Source: SHAN690 sp040221375 | GTDB taxonomy: Bacteria > Bacteroidota > Bacteroidia > Flavobacteriales_G > Salibacteraceae | Length of the DNA: 64,000 nucleotides | Assembly: GCA_040221375.1 (NCBI GenBank) | Contig: JAVKEP010000044.1 | Span: 1-64,000 of the forward strand | Direction: 5' to 3' | In this document: positions 40,076 through 48,878 of the stretch, piece after piece | How the letters are laid out: each line of letters starts with the position of its first letter | Position numbering within the stretch: the stretch's first letter is position 1 | Program-made: the position numbers and the translations under genes | Notes under the pieces: generated by a model | What the model was told of the DNA's origin: nothing | The model's database searches: none | Seen by the model: the letters and a program-made list of their open reading frames with translations, nothing else

Positions 40076-42529
40076 TCAAGCCACTTGCATCGCGTTCTTC
40101 ACTTTTCTCTCTTCCAATGCATAGTCCAAGACGTCGATCATTCGATCTACGAAGTGAAACTTAAGGCCTTTTAGGTACTGCTCTTCGATTTCTTTCAAGT
40201 CGCGCTCGTTTTGTGCTGAAAGCACGATTTCATTGAGTCCCATGCGCTTGGCTGCCAAAATTTTCTCTTTGATTCCGCCCACGGGCAACACCTTACCGCG
40301 CAAGGTTATTTCTCCGGTCATCGCTAGGTTCTTCCTGAATTTACGCTGGGTGAAATTAGAAGCCAAAGCGCTGAGAATCGTAATGCCCGCAGATGGGCCA
40401 TCCTTGGGTGTAGCCCCTTCTGGTACGTGAATATGGACGTTGTAGTTATTGAACACCTCCTGATCCAAATCGATCATCTGAGCGTGGGACTTGAGGTACT
40501 CCAATGCAATGACCGCAGACTCTTTCATCACATCTCCCAAATTGCCTGTTAGCGTCAATTTGCCTTTGCCTTTGGTGATGCTCGTCTCAATGTACAGTAC
40601 TTCTCCCCCAACTGAGGTCCAAGCCAATCCATTCGCCACGCCGGGCACGTCGTGCTTCACGTCTCGGTCCTTCAAATAACCCGGTCCGAGCATTTTCTCC
40701 AATTCTGCTGCATCGATGTGCACGTCCTTGATCGATTCGTCCATCGCCAGTTTTTTGGCTAGTTTTCGGATCACTCCCGCGATGCGTTTGTCCAACTGTC
40801 GAACTCCGGATTCCCTGGTATATCCTTCAATGATGGACTGCAAGGTTTTTTTTGAAAGTTTGACGTCTCCCTTTTTCATTCCGTGCTCCTTCAACTGCTT
40901 TGGAAGAAGGTGCTTGGTAGCAATGGAAATTTTCTCTTCTACGGTATAGCCACTGAGGTCAATCACTTCGAGGCGATCTCGTAAGGCGGGGTGCACCGCA
41001 CCTAAATTATTGGTGGTGGCGACGAAAAGAACTTTCGAAAGATCAAACTCTTCTTCGAGGAAATTATCGTAGAACGAATCGTTCTGCTCTGGATCCAAAA
41101 CCTCCAAGAGTGCAGACGACGGGTCGCCGTGCCCATCTCTCCCCACTTTATCTAGTTCGTCTAAGATGAAGACTGGGTTAGACGTCCCTGCTTTTTTGAT
41201 GTTTTGAATGATGCGTCCTGGAAGCGCTCCGATGTACGTCTTGCGGTGCCCCCTGATCTCGGCTTCGTCCCTGAGTCCACCGAGCGACATGCGCACGTAT
41301 TCTCGACCCAAGGCTTCGGCGATGCTCTTACCCAACGACGTTTTACCTACTCCGGGAGGACCATTGAAGCAGAGAATGGGAGACTTCATATCACCCTTTA
41401 ATTTGAGCACGGCCAAGTGTTCTAGGATTCTTTCCTTGACCTTGGTCAACCCGTAGTGATCTCTATCGAGGATGCGCTTTGCACGCTTGAGGTCGAATTT
41501 GTCCTTACTGAATTCATCCCACGGGAGTTCGACGTAAGTATCCAAGTAGTTCAGCTGGACAGAGTACTCCATGCCGTTTGGATTCATGCGTTCGAGCTTC
41601 GACAATTCTTTCTCAAAGGTTTTGGCGACTTTTTCGTTCCATTTCTTCTTGGCACCTTTTGCCCTCAATTCTCCCACTTCAAGTTCACTCGGGTTCCCAC
41701 CGAGTTCCTCTTGGATGGTTTTCATCTGCTGGCTCAAGAAATATTCGCGTTGTTGGCGATCTATGTCGTTGCGCACTTTGCTTTGAATGTCATTCTTAAT
41801 CTCGAGCATCTGAAGCTCCTTGGTCAAGTACGTCAGCAATTTGTTTGCCCGCTCTTCCAAGTCAGAGGTCTCCAGCAGCGCCTGTTTGTCTTTCACAGGG
41901 CTCTGCATGTTGGCTGAAATGAAATTGATGAGGAACACGGGACTATCGATGTTCTTGATCGCGATGCTCGCCTCACTAGGAATGTGGGGCGATTCGTTGA
42001 TGATCTGCAATGCTAGGTCCTTAATGGATCCCACCATCGCCCCGAAGCGATCTTCTGTAGGCTTTGCTTCTTCTTGGGTAAAGGTCTCTACGGTCGCCTT
42101 GAAGTAAGGCTCTTCTTGGGTAAATTCTTTGATCCGAACCCGACGCATCCCTTGGATGATGACCGTGGAACTGCCGTCAGGCATTTTGAGCATTTTCAAA
42201 ATTTTAGCGATCGTCCCGATTTCATACAAGTGTTCAGGAAGTGGGTCTTCCTGGGACTGATCCAATTGGGCAATGACACCGATTAGCTTGTCACCATTGT
42301 ATGCATCCTTAATCAACTTGATCGATTTGTCGCGCCCTACAGTGATTGGGATAACCACTCCTGGGAAGAGCACCGTATTTCGAACAGGCAATAATGGCAG
42401 TTCGTTTGGTGTTTCCTCCTTATACATTCGCTCTTCATCCTCCAAACTCATCAATGGAATGAACTCTGAATTGTCATCATTGACCCCAGAGAGTTCGAGC
42501 AGCGATAGTTTAAATCCTTCGTCAGTCAT
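40076..42529 (-). CDS. lon: ATP-dependent protease La (Lon)
   Basis: 817 residues, normal length. An N-terminal LON substrate-binding domain (LPLLPVRNTVLFPGVVIPITVGR, about 43-65), an AAA module with Walker A GPPGVGKTS and Walker B VFILDELDKVG, and a protease domain with catalytic Ser713 (PKDGPSAG) and Lys756 (GGIKEK). It degrades damaged and regulatory proteins. The 110-nt gap upstream holds a near-perfect 28-bp palindrome (42572-42599), a likely control site. The upstream gene is a GlmU-like protein on the same strand. Confidence 0.97.
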   Translation of the reverse strand: MTDEGFKLSLLELSGVNDDNSEFIPLMSLEDEERMYKEETPNELPLLPVRNTVLFPGVVIPITVGRDKSIKLIKDAYNGDKLIGVIAQLDQSQEDPLPEHLYEIGTIAKILKMLKMPDGSSTVIIQGMRRVRIKEFTQEEPYFKATVETFTQEEAKPTEDRFGAMVGSIKDLALQIINESPHIPSEASIAIKNIDSPVFLINFISANMQSPVKDKQALLETSDLEERANKLLTYLTKELQMLEIKNDIQSKVRNDIDRQQREYFLSQQMKTIQEELGGNPSELEVGELRAKGAKKKWNEKVAKTFEKELSKLERMNPNGMEYSVQLNYLDTYVELPWDEFSKDKFDLKRAKRILDRDHYGLTKVKERILEHLAVLKLKGDMKSPILCFNGPPGVGKTSLGKSIAEALGREYVRMSLGGLRDEAEIRGHRKTYIGALPGRIIQNIKKAGTSNPVFILDELDKVGRDGHGDPSSALLEVLDPEQNDSFYDNFLEEEFDLSKVLFVATTNNLGAVHPALRDRLEVIDLSGYTVEEKISIATKHLLPKQLKEHGMKKGDVKLSKKTLQSIIEGYTRESGVRQLDKRIAGVIRKLAKKLAMDESIKDVHIDAAELEKMLGPGYLKDRDVKHDVPGVANGLAWTSVGGEVLYIETSITKGKGKLTLTGNLGDVMKESAVIALEYLKSHAQMIDLDQEVFNNYNVHIHVPEGATPKDGPSAGITILSALASNFTQRKFRKNLAMTGEITLRGKVLPVGGIKEKILAAKRMGLNEIVLSAQNERDLKEIEEQYLKGLKFHFVDRMIDVLDYALEERKVKNAMQVA

Positions 42530-42571
42530 AGCTTCAGCGCAATTATCTTTCCTTCACAACGGATGCATTCC

Positions 42572-42599
42572 CTTGTCCTATGGTATACGATAGGACAAG
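42572..42599. promoter_or_regulatory. 28-bp near-perfect palindrome upstream of lon
   Basis: The arms CTTGTCCTAT (42572-42581) and ATAGGACAAG (42590-42599) are exact inverted repeats around an 8-bp centre GGTATACG, whose inner GTATAC is itself palindromic. Only one base pair of the 14 fails to match. It lies 43 nt before the lon ATG and 41 nt after the GlmU-like stop. There is no T-run on either strand, so it looks like a protein-binding operator and not a terminator. Confidence 0.6.
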
Positions 42600-42639
42600 C
42601 GATGTGCCATTGCATTATATCTGCTTTTTTGTCCGATTC

Positions 42640-43800
42640 CTAGCGTTCGAACGGAAATGCCTTGTTGAGGTAGGTATAGACCTCTATCCAATCCTCCGAC
42701 AGCTCAATTCCGCGGCGACTCATCACTTTGGCCGCGACCTGTAGGGCATCGTTGAGTCGGTAGGCTTTGAATCCAGCAGCTCCACCCCATGCGAAGTCCT
42801 GGATGTTTCGGTGAGGAAAATCGCCTCCGAACACATTGGCAAAAATCCCGCAAATCGTTCCTGTATTGAACATGGTATTGATTCCCGCCTTTGCGTGGTC
42901 GCCCATCATCAATCCACAAAATTGCCCACCTGTGCTTTCGCTTCGGCCTAAGGCGTAGTTGTAGATTTTGACATCTGCGTAGTTGTTCTTCAAATTCGAT
43001 GTGTTGGTATCCGCTCCGAGGTTGCACCATTCTCCGATCACTGAGTTACCCAAAAACCCGTCGTGCGCTTTGTTGGAATAACCAAAAATCACGCTGTTGT
43101 TGACCTCGCCGCCAACTTTTGAGTGGGGACCGATCGTCGTTGGGCCATATATCTTCGCTCCCATTTTTAACTGAGCGTGGTCCATCAGGGCCAAGCTTCC
43201 ACGCACCATCGCACCTTCCATGACCAAAGACTTTTTACCTAAGTACACTGGGCCTTCCAAGGAATTGATGATCGAAGGCATGACCTCTGCTCCTTCTTCC
43301 AAGAAAATATTATCCCCTAGGAGCGTTACACCGCTCGGCACATCTTGGCTGGTGGTGTTAGATTTCAACCAAGCCATGTCTTGTTCAATGGCCCATCCAT
43401 TCCATTGGAAAATGTGCCAAGGACGCTCAATCACCCTCACATTTCCTTTCGCCTCCAAGCCACTCACTGGAAGCGCCTTGGGCGAAACATCGGATTTGGT
43501 AGCGAGCCATTTCCCTTGGCTCACGAGCGATTCACCCAGCTTCAAGGCTTGGATTTGCTGAACGACTTCTAGGGTGGGGAACAACGCTCCGTTCACGTAG
43601 ATGTCGTCCCCGGTTGTAGCACAAGGAAACACCTTAGAAAGATGGGCCTGGGTCTGATGTGACACCGTCGCATTCCAACAACGTTTCCAACGCTCCTCCA
43701 TGGTCCAAAGTCCCAAGCGAATGCGCGCCACAGGCCTAGTGTGCGTGAGCGGTAATAAATGGTCGCGTTCTGCGTGGTCGGTGAGAATGACGTTTGTCAT
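42640..43800 (-). CDS. GlmU-like sugar nucleotidyltransferase/acyltransferase-fold protein
   Basis: 386 residues. The start MTNVILTDHAERDHLLPLTHTRPVARIRLGLWTMEERW is the atypical N-terminal domain of the Bacteroidota 'GlmU family' proteins (it has no classic GXGXRM nucleotidyltransferase signature). From about residue 160 a left-handed beta-helix follows with hexapeptide repeats (PVYLGKKSLVMEGAMVRG, GPTTIGPHSKVGGEV, NSVIGEWCNLGADTNTSNLK, MGDHAKAGINTMFNTGT). The biochemical role is not known; some sugar-1-phosphate uridylyl- or acetyl-transfer is implied. An exact -7 box and, further up, the L31 terminator precede it. Confidence 0.85.
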   Translation of the reverse strand: MTNVILTDHAERDHLLPLTHTRPVARIRLGLWTMEERWKRCWNATVSHQTQAHLSKVFPCATTGDDIYVNGALFPTLEVVQQIQALKLGESLVSQGKWLATKSDVSPKALPVSGLEAKGNVRVIERPWHIFQWNGWAIEQDMAWLKSNTTSQDVPSGVTLLGDNIFLEEGAEVMPSIINSLEGPVYLGKKSLVMEGAMVRGSLALMDHAQLKMGAKIYGPTTIGPHSKVGGEVNNSVIFGYSNKAHDGFLGNSVIGEWCNLGADTNTSNLKNNYADVKIYNYALGRSESTGGQFCGLMMGDHAKAGINTMFNTGTICGIFANVFGGDFPHRNIQDFAWGGAAGFKAYRLNDALQVAAKVMSRRGIELSEDWIEVYTYLNKAFPFER

Positions 43801-43806
43801 GGTCAG

Positions 43807-43828
43807 AAATTATTGTTCCTCAAATGTA
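43807..43828 (-). promoter_or_regulatory. Promoter -7 box of the GlmU-like gene
   Basis: TACATTTG (43821-43828) on the minus strand matches TAnnTTTG exactly, 20 nt before the ATG at 43800. A TTTC-type -33 element lies about 18 nt upstream (toward 43850), just after the rpmE terminator, so the gene has its own promoter. Confidence 0.5.
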
Positions 43829-43852
43829 ATCGACTCAGAAAGGTCAGAAAAC

Positions 43853-43884
43853 AAAAAAGCCTTCCGAACGATCGAAAGGCTTTT
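43853..43884 (-). terminator. Intrinsic terminator after rpmE
   Basis: AAAAGCCTT (43855-43863) pairs with AAGGCTTTT (43876-43884), 9 bp with a 12-nt loop. On the minus strand a T-run follows. It sits 21 nt after the rpmE stop. Confidence 0.75.
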
Positions 43885-43905
43885 AAAATTTGTAGTTGTG
43901 AGTGC

Positions 43906-44211
43906 TTAGTCTTCAGACTTCGCGTCTTCCGTCTTGACCTCTTCTGTCTTGACTTCTTCTTTAATGTGCCGCTTGTATCGGTTGCGGAATTTATCCACGC
44001 GACCAGCAGTATCAACCAACTGAAGCTTACCGGTATAAAAGGGATGCGACTTGTAAGAAATCTCGAGTTTCACCAACGGATACTCATTTCCGTCTTCAAA
44101 CTTCGTAGTGTCAGCGGTCTCAGCGCAAGAACGACACAAAAATTCGTAGCCGTTACTCATGTCCTTGAAAACGACCATTCTATAATTATCTGGATGGATA
44201 TCCTTCTTCAT
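43906..44211 (-). CDS. rpmE2: 50S ribosomal protein L31 type B
   Basis: 101 residues. The start MKKDIHPDNYRMVVFKDMSNG and the YPLVKLEISYKSHPFYTGKLQLVDTAGRVDKFRNRYKRH end define type B L31. Type B proteins lack the zinc-binding cysteine set; here one FLCRSC pair remains but not the full four-cysteine ribbon. About 15 residues of a Glu/Lys repeat (EEVKTEEVKTEDAKSED) extend the C-terminus. An exact -7 box precedes it, with a Shine-Dalgarno-like GAGGAAGG 2-3 nt before the ATG, which is unusual for this phylum. Confidence 0.95.
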   Translation of the reverse strand: MKKDIHPDNYRMVVFKDMSNGYEFLCRSCAETADTTKFEDGNEYPLVKLEISYKSHPFYTGKLQLVDTAGRVDKFRNRYKRHIKEEVKTEEVKTEDAKSED

Positions 44212-44231
44212 ACCTTCCTCATTTGGGGCGG

Positions 44232-44239
44232 CAAATATA
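44232..44239 (-). promoter_or_regulatory. Candidate -7 box of rpmE2
   Basis: TATATTTG on the minus strand matches TAnnTTTG exactly and lies 20 nt before the ATG at 44211. The -33 match is poor. Confidence 0.45.
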
Positions 44240-44305
44240 TGAAGCTTTTACAAGAAATCAGTTGAATCAGCAATATTTTGATAAAATGGCGGTTAATTTG
44301 CAGCC

Positions 44306-45745
44306 ATGCGCAGCGCACTCCTTCTTTTCGTAATCATTTCAATCGCCTTCGGCGCTTGCCGGAGGGACCGCATCTTTGAGGGAAAGGCCGCGCTCGAATT
44401 TTCTACCGACACTGTATTTTTTGACACGGTCTTTACCACAGTAGGCAGCATCACCGAGCGCATTAAAGTCTACAATCCATACAGTCAATCGGTCGACATC
44501 CAAAGCATCTATGTTGAGAACGGCGCGGGCTCTAGCTTCAAACTGAACGTCGATGGAATCAAGGGACGTGAAGTGCGCGACATACGGATTGCGCCATTCG
44601 ACAGCATTTTTGTGTTCATCGAGGTGACGGTTGATCCCAATGGCGGCAACACGCCTATGATCTTAGAAGAAGATCTCTACTTTGTTACAGAACAAAATGC
44701 CCAGAGCGTGAAAATGGTGGCTTGGGGACAAGATGCCTACTTCTACCCGTCGGTGTCTTTCGGTGACGGAAACGGAGATGGCATGGGCGACCCGTGGGAG
44801 TTGCCCACGGATAAACCGGTTGTATTCTACGGCTATTCGGTTGTGGATACTGGAGCCGTACTGACCATTCCTTGTGGCGCACAGGTGCATTTCCACGCCA
44901 ACAGTGGTTTGATCGTTGGGCACGAGGCCTCGCTTCAAATCATCGGGTGCCAAGACGATCCCGTCGTAATTCAAGGGGATCGCCTCGAGGATTTTTTCGA
45001 AGAATCGGCCGGACAATGGGGGCAAATCTTTGGCGGTATCTATTTGACCCAGACCAGCATCGATAATTATATCAACTACGCGGTAATCAAAAATGGCACG
45101 GTCGGAATCATTGTCGATTCGAACACCAATGCGAATCCTACGCTGACGATCGAAAACACGGAGATACTCAACATGAGTTATTCTGGGATCATTGGACAAG
45201 ACGCACGGATCGTAGCGAACAACGTGGTTGTTTCCAACTGCGGCGATCACGCTGTAGCCTTGCGCTTCGGCGGTCAGTATGACTTCAACCACTGCACCTT
45301 CGCCAACTACTGGTCTGGAAATCCGAGGAGTCGATCCGTATTGCTCCTGAACAACTACTTCGAAGTGGATGGAAAAACATACGTCCGAGATTTTGAAGCC
45401 CGTTTTACAAACACCATCATTCATGGCACCTTGGACGAGGAGTTGGACATCGACGGGGATGATTCTGAGCCGTTCGAGTACTTTTTTGACCACTGTGTGT
45501 TGAAGCGAGACACCAACGCTTTGGATCAAACTTACTTTTCATCCTCTGTCTTGAATCCTACTTCACCGGTGGTAGAGGGCCAGCCGCTGGATCCACTTTT
45601 TGAAGATAAGTCTGAAAACTTAGCCCTCTCCGAATTCAGTAAGGCGAGAAATGTTGGCTTGGTAACCGCATTGGTCTTGGACATAGAAGGCAATACGAGG
45701 GATGATCAGCCTGACATCGGCGCGTACGAGTTCATCCCTGAATAA
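44306..45745 (+). CDS. Right-handed beta-helix lipoprotein
   Basis: 479 residues. Lipoprotein signal ends AFGAC (Cys17). Residues about 25-130 form an Ig-like or choice-of-anchor type domain (LEFSTDTVFFDTVFTTVGSITERIKVYNP, IAPFDSIFVFIEVTVDP). From about 160 a parallel beta-helix region runs to about 420 (NYAVIKNGTVGIIVDSN, ENTEILNMSYSGIIGQ, NNVVVSNCGDHAVAL, FNHCTFANYW). The ending is the conserved ARNVG... GNTRDDQPDIGAYEF (Asp-Pro-Asp-Ile-Gly-Ala-Tyr-Glu), typical for choice-of-anchor Q Bacteroidota surface proteins. Substrate or role unknown. Convergent with the CoA-binding gene, 3-nt gap. Confidence 0.83.
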   Translation: MRSALLLFVIISIAFGACRRDRIFEGKAALEFSTDTVFFDTVFTTVGSITERIKVYNPYSQSVDIQSIYVENGAGSSFKLNVDGIKGREVRDIRIAPFDSIFVFIEVTVDPNGGNTPMILEEDLYFVTEQNAQSVKMVAWGQDAYFYPSVSFGDGNGDGMGDPWELPTDKPVVFYGYSVVDTGAVLTIPCGAQVHFHANSGLIVGHEASLQIIGCQDDPVVIQGDRLEDFFEESAGQWGQIFGGIYLTQTSIDNYINYAVIKNGTVGIIVDSNTNANPTLTIENTEILNMSYSGIIGQDARIVANNVVVSNCGDHAVALRFGGQYDFNHCTFANYWSGNPRSRSVLLLNNYFEVDGKTYVRDFEARFTNTIIHGTLDEELDIDGDDSEPFEYFFDHCVLKRDTNALDQTYFSSSVLNPTSPVVEGQPLDPLFEDKSENLALSEFSKARNVGLVTALVLDIEGNTRDDQPDIGAYEFIPE

Positions 45746-45748
45746 AAC

Positions 45749-46114
45749 TTAGTACTGGCCCGTGCTTAAAAGCACTAAGGTGCAAGCGTTTTCAGTTGCG
45801 ATCCCTTTTGAACGTGCCAACTCCCTCAATTCATCGTTCTCGGTTCCTGGATTGAAAACGATCCGTTTGGGATGCAATGCCAAGATATAATCGTACAGCT
45901 CAGGCTGGCGTTTGGGCCCGATGTACATGGTAACGGTATCGAGGTCTTCGATACGCTTTGGCCATTCCGTAACGATTTCTAAATCTCCGATGAACCCTTT
46001 TCGAATGCCCAACGGAACGACGGTGTGGCCGTTTTCACGCAGCATATTGGCAGCTAGGTAACTATACCTAGCCGGGTTGTCGCTGGCTCCTATGACTGCC
46101 GTTTTCTTGGCCAT
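45749..46114 (-). CDS. CoA-binding domain protein (YccU family)
   Basis: 121 residues from ATG 46114. A single Rossmann-like CoA-binding domain: KTAVIGASDNPARYSYLAANMLRENGHTVVPLG, TVTMYIGPKRQ and KRIVFNPGTENDELRELARSKGIATENACTLVLLSTGQY. The family is small, cytoplasmic and of unsettled function. It starts at the stop codon of the upstream gene (TGATG), so the two are coupled. Confidence 0.9.
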   Translation of the reverse strand: MAKKTAVIGASDNPARYSYLAANMLRENGHTVVPLGIRKGFIGDLEIVTEWPKRIEDLDTVTMYIGPKRQPELYDYILALHPKRIVFNPGTENDELRELARSKGIATENACTLVLLSTGQY

Positions 46115-46467
46115 CAATACTCCTCATCGTCTTCGCCTGAGTCGTCGTCCGCAACTTCTTTTTCAGAAACATCATCTTCCGAATCATCGCCATCTACCTC
46201 ATCTGCAAAGTCATCCCTCAAGTTTCCGTCGTTGTCGTAGTCGACATCGTCTTCGATGATCTGCTGGGCCTCGGCTTTCGTCATTCTCACCAAATAGTAA
46301 ACTTCCTCTGTTTCGAAAGGCAGCGCACTGATTTTATTTCCCTTGGCATCCTTGTAGGAGATCAAGTTCTCTTCAAATCCGAACGGATATTCTAACTTGA
46401 TTTGATTAGTAAGATCTTCTGTGAGCTTGTCGTAATCCTTCGCAATCCTCGGTTTTCCTGCAGACAT
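46114..46467 (-). CDS. Conserved acidic hypothetical protein
   Basis: 117 residues. The N-terminal about 70 residues (AKDYDKLTEDLTNQIKLEYPFGFEENLISYKD, SALPFETEEVYYLVRMTKAEAQQIIEDD) match a small flavobacterial family that databases sometimes label 'DNA primase' without a reason I can see. The rest is a very acidic low-complexity tail (DSEDDVSEKEVADDDSGEDDEEY). No signal peptide. It precedes a CoA-binding gene with overlapping stop and start. Function unknown. Confidence 0.8.
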   Translation of the reverse strand: MSAGKPRIAKDYDKLTEDLTNQIKLEYPFGFEENLISYKDAKGNKISALPFETEEVYYLVRMTKAEAQQIIEDDVDYDNDGNLRDDFADEVDGDDSEDDVSEKEVADDDSGEDDEEY

Positions 46468-46529
46468 AATTGTGGTGTTTCTTCAAAGCAAAGTAAAACG
46501 AAAGGAAGAGGAATTCAACAAATAATATT

Positions 46530-48062
46530 CTAAGATTTTTTGATCGCTACCTCGTACAAATCTGTACGGCGGTCGTGTAAGTTTCTCACGCTGCCTTTTG
46601 TATTCAACTCTCGCAGAAGATCCAAATCGACATCCACGATGAGTGTCATTTCATTGTTTGGTGTGGCTTGTGCCTTGACCGCGTTTTCTGGAAAGGCAAA
46701 ATCAGCGGGAGTAAAGACGGCACTTTGGGCATACTGAATATCCATGTTGCTCACCTTCGGCAAGTTTCCAACGCACCCAGCAATTGCAACGTAGCATTCG
46801 TTTTCAATTGCCCGTGCTTGGGCACACCTCCTTACGCGGTGGTAACCATTTTGCGTATCGGTAAGGAACGGAACGAACAAGATCTGAACGCCTTGATCTG
46901 CATACAGCCGGCCCAATTCCGGAAATTCAACGTCGTAGCAAATCACCACACCGATTTTTCCGCAATCGGTATCAAAAATCCCCATTTTGTCTCCTCCTGC
47001 TATTCCCCACGCGCTCACTTCGCTGGGTGTAATGTGAATTTTTCGGTACTCTTCGCTGCTTCCATCGCGCCTGCACAGATGGGAAACATTGTAGAGCTTA
47101 TCCCCTTCCAACACGGGGTAACTTCCTGTGATGATGTTGACGTTGTAGGACACGGCCAACTCTTTGAAATAGCCGAGCAATGGTTCTGAGAAACTCGCCA
47201 ATTCACGCATCGCCTTGGCTTCGACCATGTCGTTGTACTTGGCCAGAAGCGGGGCGTTGAACAGTTCAGGAAAAAGCACAAAATCACTGTTGTAGCCAGC
47301 GACGGCATCGACGAAGAACTCGATCTGCTCTTTGAGGGCATCCAAGTCAGGTGTGGGGCGCATTTGCCACTGTACCAAGCCCAAGCGGACGACCGATTTT
47401 TGCCGGTTGATCAATTTTGGCTTGGCCTCGTAATAGAGGTTATTCCACTCGATCAGCGTCGCGTATTCCTTGGACTGCACGTCGCCTTCGAGGTAGTTGT
47501 TGAGTACCCGCCGCACGTGGAAGGTGTTGCCCAATTGAAACGAAAGAATGGGATCGTAGAGTTCGTTAACCCTCACCTTTTCAATGTATTCGCCAGGCGT
47601 CATGATCTCTGATTGCTTGGCGTAACCGGGGATTCGTCCTCCGGCGACAATGCTTCTCAGGTTGAGGTTCTCGCATAGCTCCTTGCGGGCATCGTAAAGG
47701 CGACGAGCTAGGCGAAGGCCTCTGTATTCAGGATGCACGAAGATTTCAATCCCATAAAGCACGTCGCCGCTTGGGTCGTGGGAAGAGAAGGTATAATCTC
47801 CTGTGATCTCCTGATAGGTGTGATCATCTCCGTATTTACTGTAATCGACGATCAACGAAAGCGCGGCTGCGACCACCTTTCCATTCATCTCAACGCAAAT
47901 TTGTCCTTCGGGGAAAATGTTGAGTATGTCCGAAATGTTGCCATGGCCCCAATAGCTCATTCTACTGCCACTATAGGCCTCGATCATCGCGTTTTTTAGG
48001 TCATTATAATCTTCGAGCGTCAGGTGCCGCAACACCACCGTTCTTTCGTCTGTTTGACTCAT
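46530..48062 (-). CDS. GNAT acetyltransferase fused to carbon-nitrogen hydrolase
   Basis: 510 residues in two parts. Residues about 10-200 are a GNAT N-acetyltransferase domain (GIEIFVHPEYRGLRLARRLYDARKELCENLNL). Residues about 225-490 are a nitrilase-superfamily domain with the Glu-Lys-Cys triad in FVLFPELF, YRKIHITPSE and GVVICYDVEFPELGRLY. The fusion is known in Bacteroidota, but the substrate is not visible; it may be an amide or amidine. It follows the S24 regulator gene by one nucleotide, so both probably form one operon. The last residues end AIKKS. Confidence 0.9.
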   Translation of the reverse strand: MSQTDERTVVLRHLTLEDYNDLKNAMIEAYSGSRMSYWGHGNISDILNIFPEGQICVEMNGKVVAAALSLIVDYSKYGDDHTYQEITGDYTFSSHDPSGDVLYGIEIFVHPEYRGLRLARRLYDARKELCENLNLRSIVAGGRIPGYAKQSEIMTPGEYIEKVRVNELYDPILSFQLGNTFHVRRVLNNYLEGDVQSKEYATLIEWNNLYYEAKPKLINRQKSVVRLGLVQWQMRPTPDLDALKEQIEFFVDAVAGYNSDFVLFPELFNAPLLAKYNDMVEAKAMRELASFSEPLLGYFKELAVSYNVNIITGSYPVLEGDKLYNVSHLCRRDGSSEEYRKIHITPSEVSAWGIAGGDKMGIFDTDCGKIGVVICYDVEFPELGRLYADQGVQILFVPFLTDTQNGYHRVRRCAQARAIENECYVAIAGCVGNLPKVSNMDIQYAQSAVFTPADFAFPENAVKAQATPNNEMTLIVDVDLDLLRELNTKGSVRNLHDRRTDLYEVAIKKS

Positions 48063-48063
48063 G

Positions 48064-48849
48064 TTATTCTTTCTTGGTTGTAGAAATCTGCTCTACTCGC
48101 TGGCGGATCGTTTTTAATTCCCGCATCAACTCTTGGTGAACGCCTTGTTGAGGGTGTTCAAATCCGAAAACAGTAAATCCTTCGGCCTTCCACACCTCTG
48201 CAATCTCCTCCCCTGCTATATCATAGGTATCGTAATCTGGATTATCACTCTTCAGCGTCAAGTAGCCTTGTTTTAAATTATTCAAGACACGCTTGAACAC
48301 GATTCCCTCGGATCTACTGATTACAATGCAGGGTTCGTCGTTTCGAATGTCGTTCCAATCCATCACGTAACTTCCTAATATGTAGGCCTCTGACGGAATA
48401 GGAAGCATGCTTTCTCCTTTGATCTGAAAAACGCGGTAGGTCTTGCCTTTGGAGACTTCAGGATAGGGAAGGTCAAACATGGGCAATGATTCGATGTACT
48501 CTACATCGCTCAACCCATTGAGGTAGCCCGCTGCTGCTTGCACTGGCACTAAGGTTACCCGTTCGGAATTGGATTCCTTTTCAACCGTAATCGGTAGGAT
48601 TCTCAAATTACTGCCGCTGTAACGATCGTTCGGTTCGGTATGCTCATCGAGCAGTTTGCCAACCCATTGATCCATCGAATAGCCGAATTTCTGACACAAG
48701 TGCATCAAAAACGAAATGCGCGGGTCCGCTCTTCCTTCTTCGTAGGCTCCGATCAAAGAGCGCTTAACCCCTAATTGGCGGGCCAATTGGTCTTGGGTCC
48801 AGCCGTTCTTCTTTCGAATGAACTTAAGGTTATCTGCGATAAAATGCAC
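48064..48849 (-). CDS. XRE-family HTH regulator with S24/LexA-type peptidase domain
   Basis: 261 residues from GTG 48849. The N-terminal HTH (residues 5-62: NLKFIRKKNGWTQDQLARQLGVKRSLIGAYEEGR) is followed by a LexA/S24 domain with Ser147 (GESMLPI) and Lys186 (GIVFKRVL), 39 residues apart. An Ala107-Gly108 site before it could be the self-cleavage point (AAAGYLNG). Such proteins repress a gene set and can be inactivated by RecA-stimulated or spontaneous cleavage. It is immediately upstream of the GNAT-nitrilase gene, so it may control that operon; targets are not known. TATTTTTA just upstream may be a -7 box. Confidence 0.88.
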   Translation of the reverse strand: MHFIADNLKFIRKKNGWTQDQLARQLGVKRSLIGAYEEGRADPRISFLMHLCQKFGYSMDQWVGKLLDEHTEPNDRYSGSNLRILPITVEKESNSERVTLVPVQAAAGYLNGLSDVEYIESLPMFDLPYPEVSKGKTYRVFQIKGESMLPIPSEAYILGSYVMDWNDIRNDEPCIVISRSEGIVFKRVLNNLKQGYLTLKSDNPDYDTYDIAGEEIAEVWKAEGFTVFGFEHPQQGVHQELMRELKTIRQRVEQISTTKKE

Positions 48850-48878
48850 GTGCTAAAAATAACAACATGCTGAATATT

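Noticed and set aside
43801..43850. Direct repeat GGTCAGAAA at 43801-43809 and 43842-43850 flanking the GlmU-like promoter.
   Set aside because: Nine bases repeated once; could be chance. No inverted partner and no element structure.
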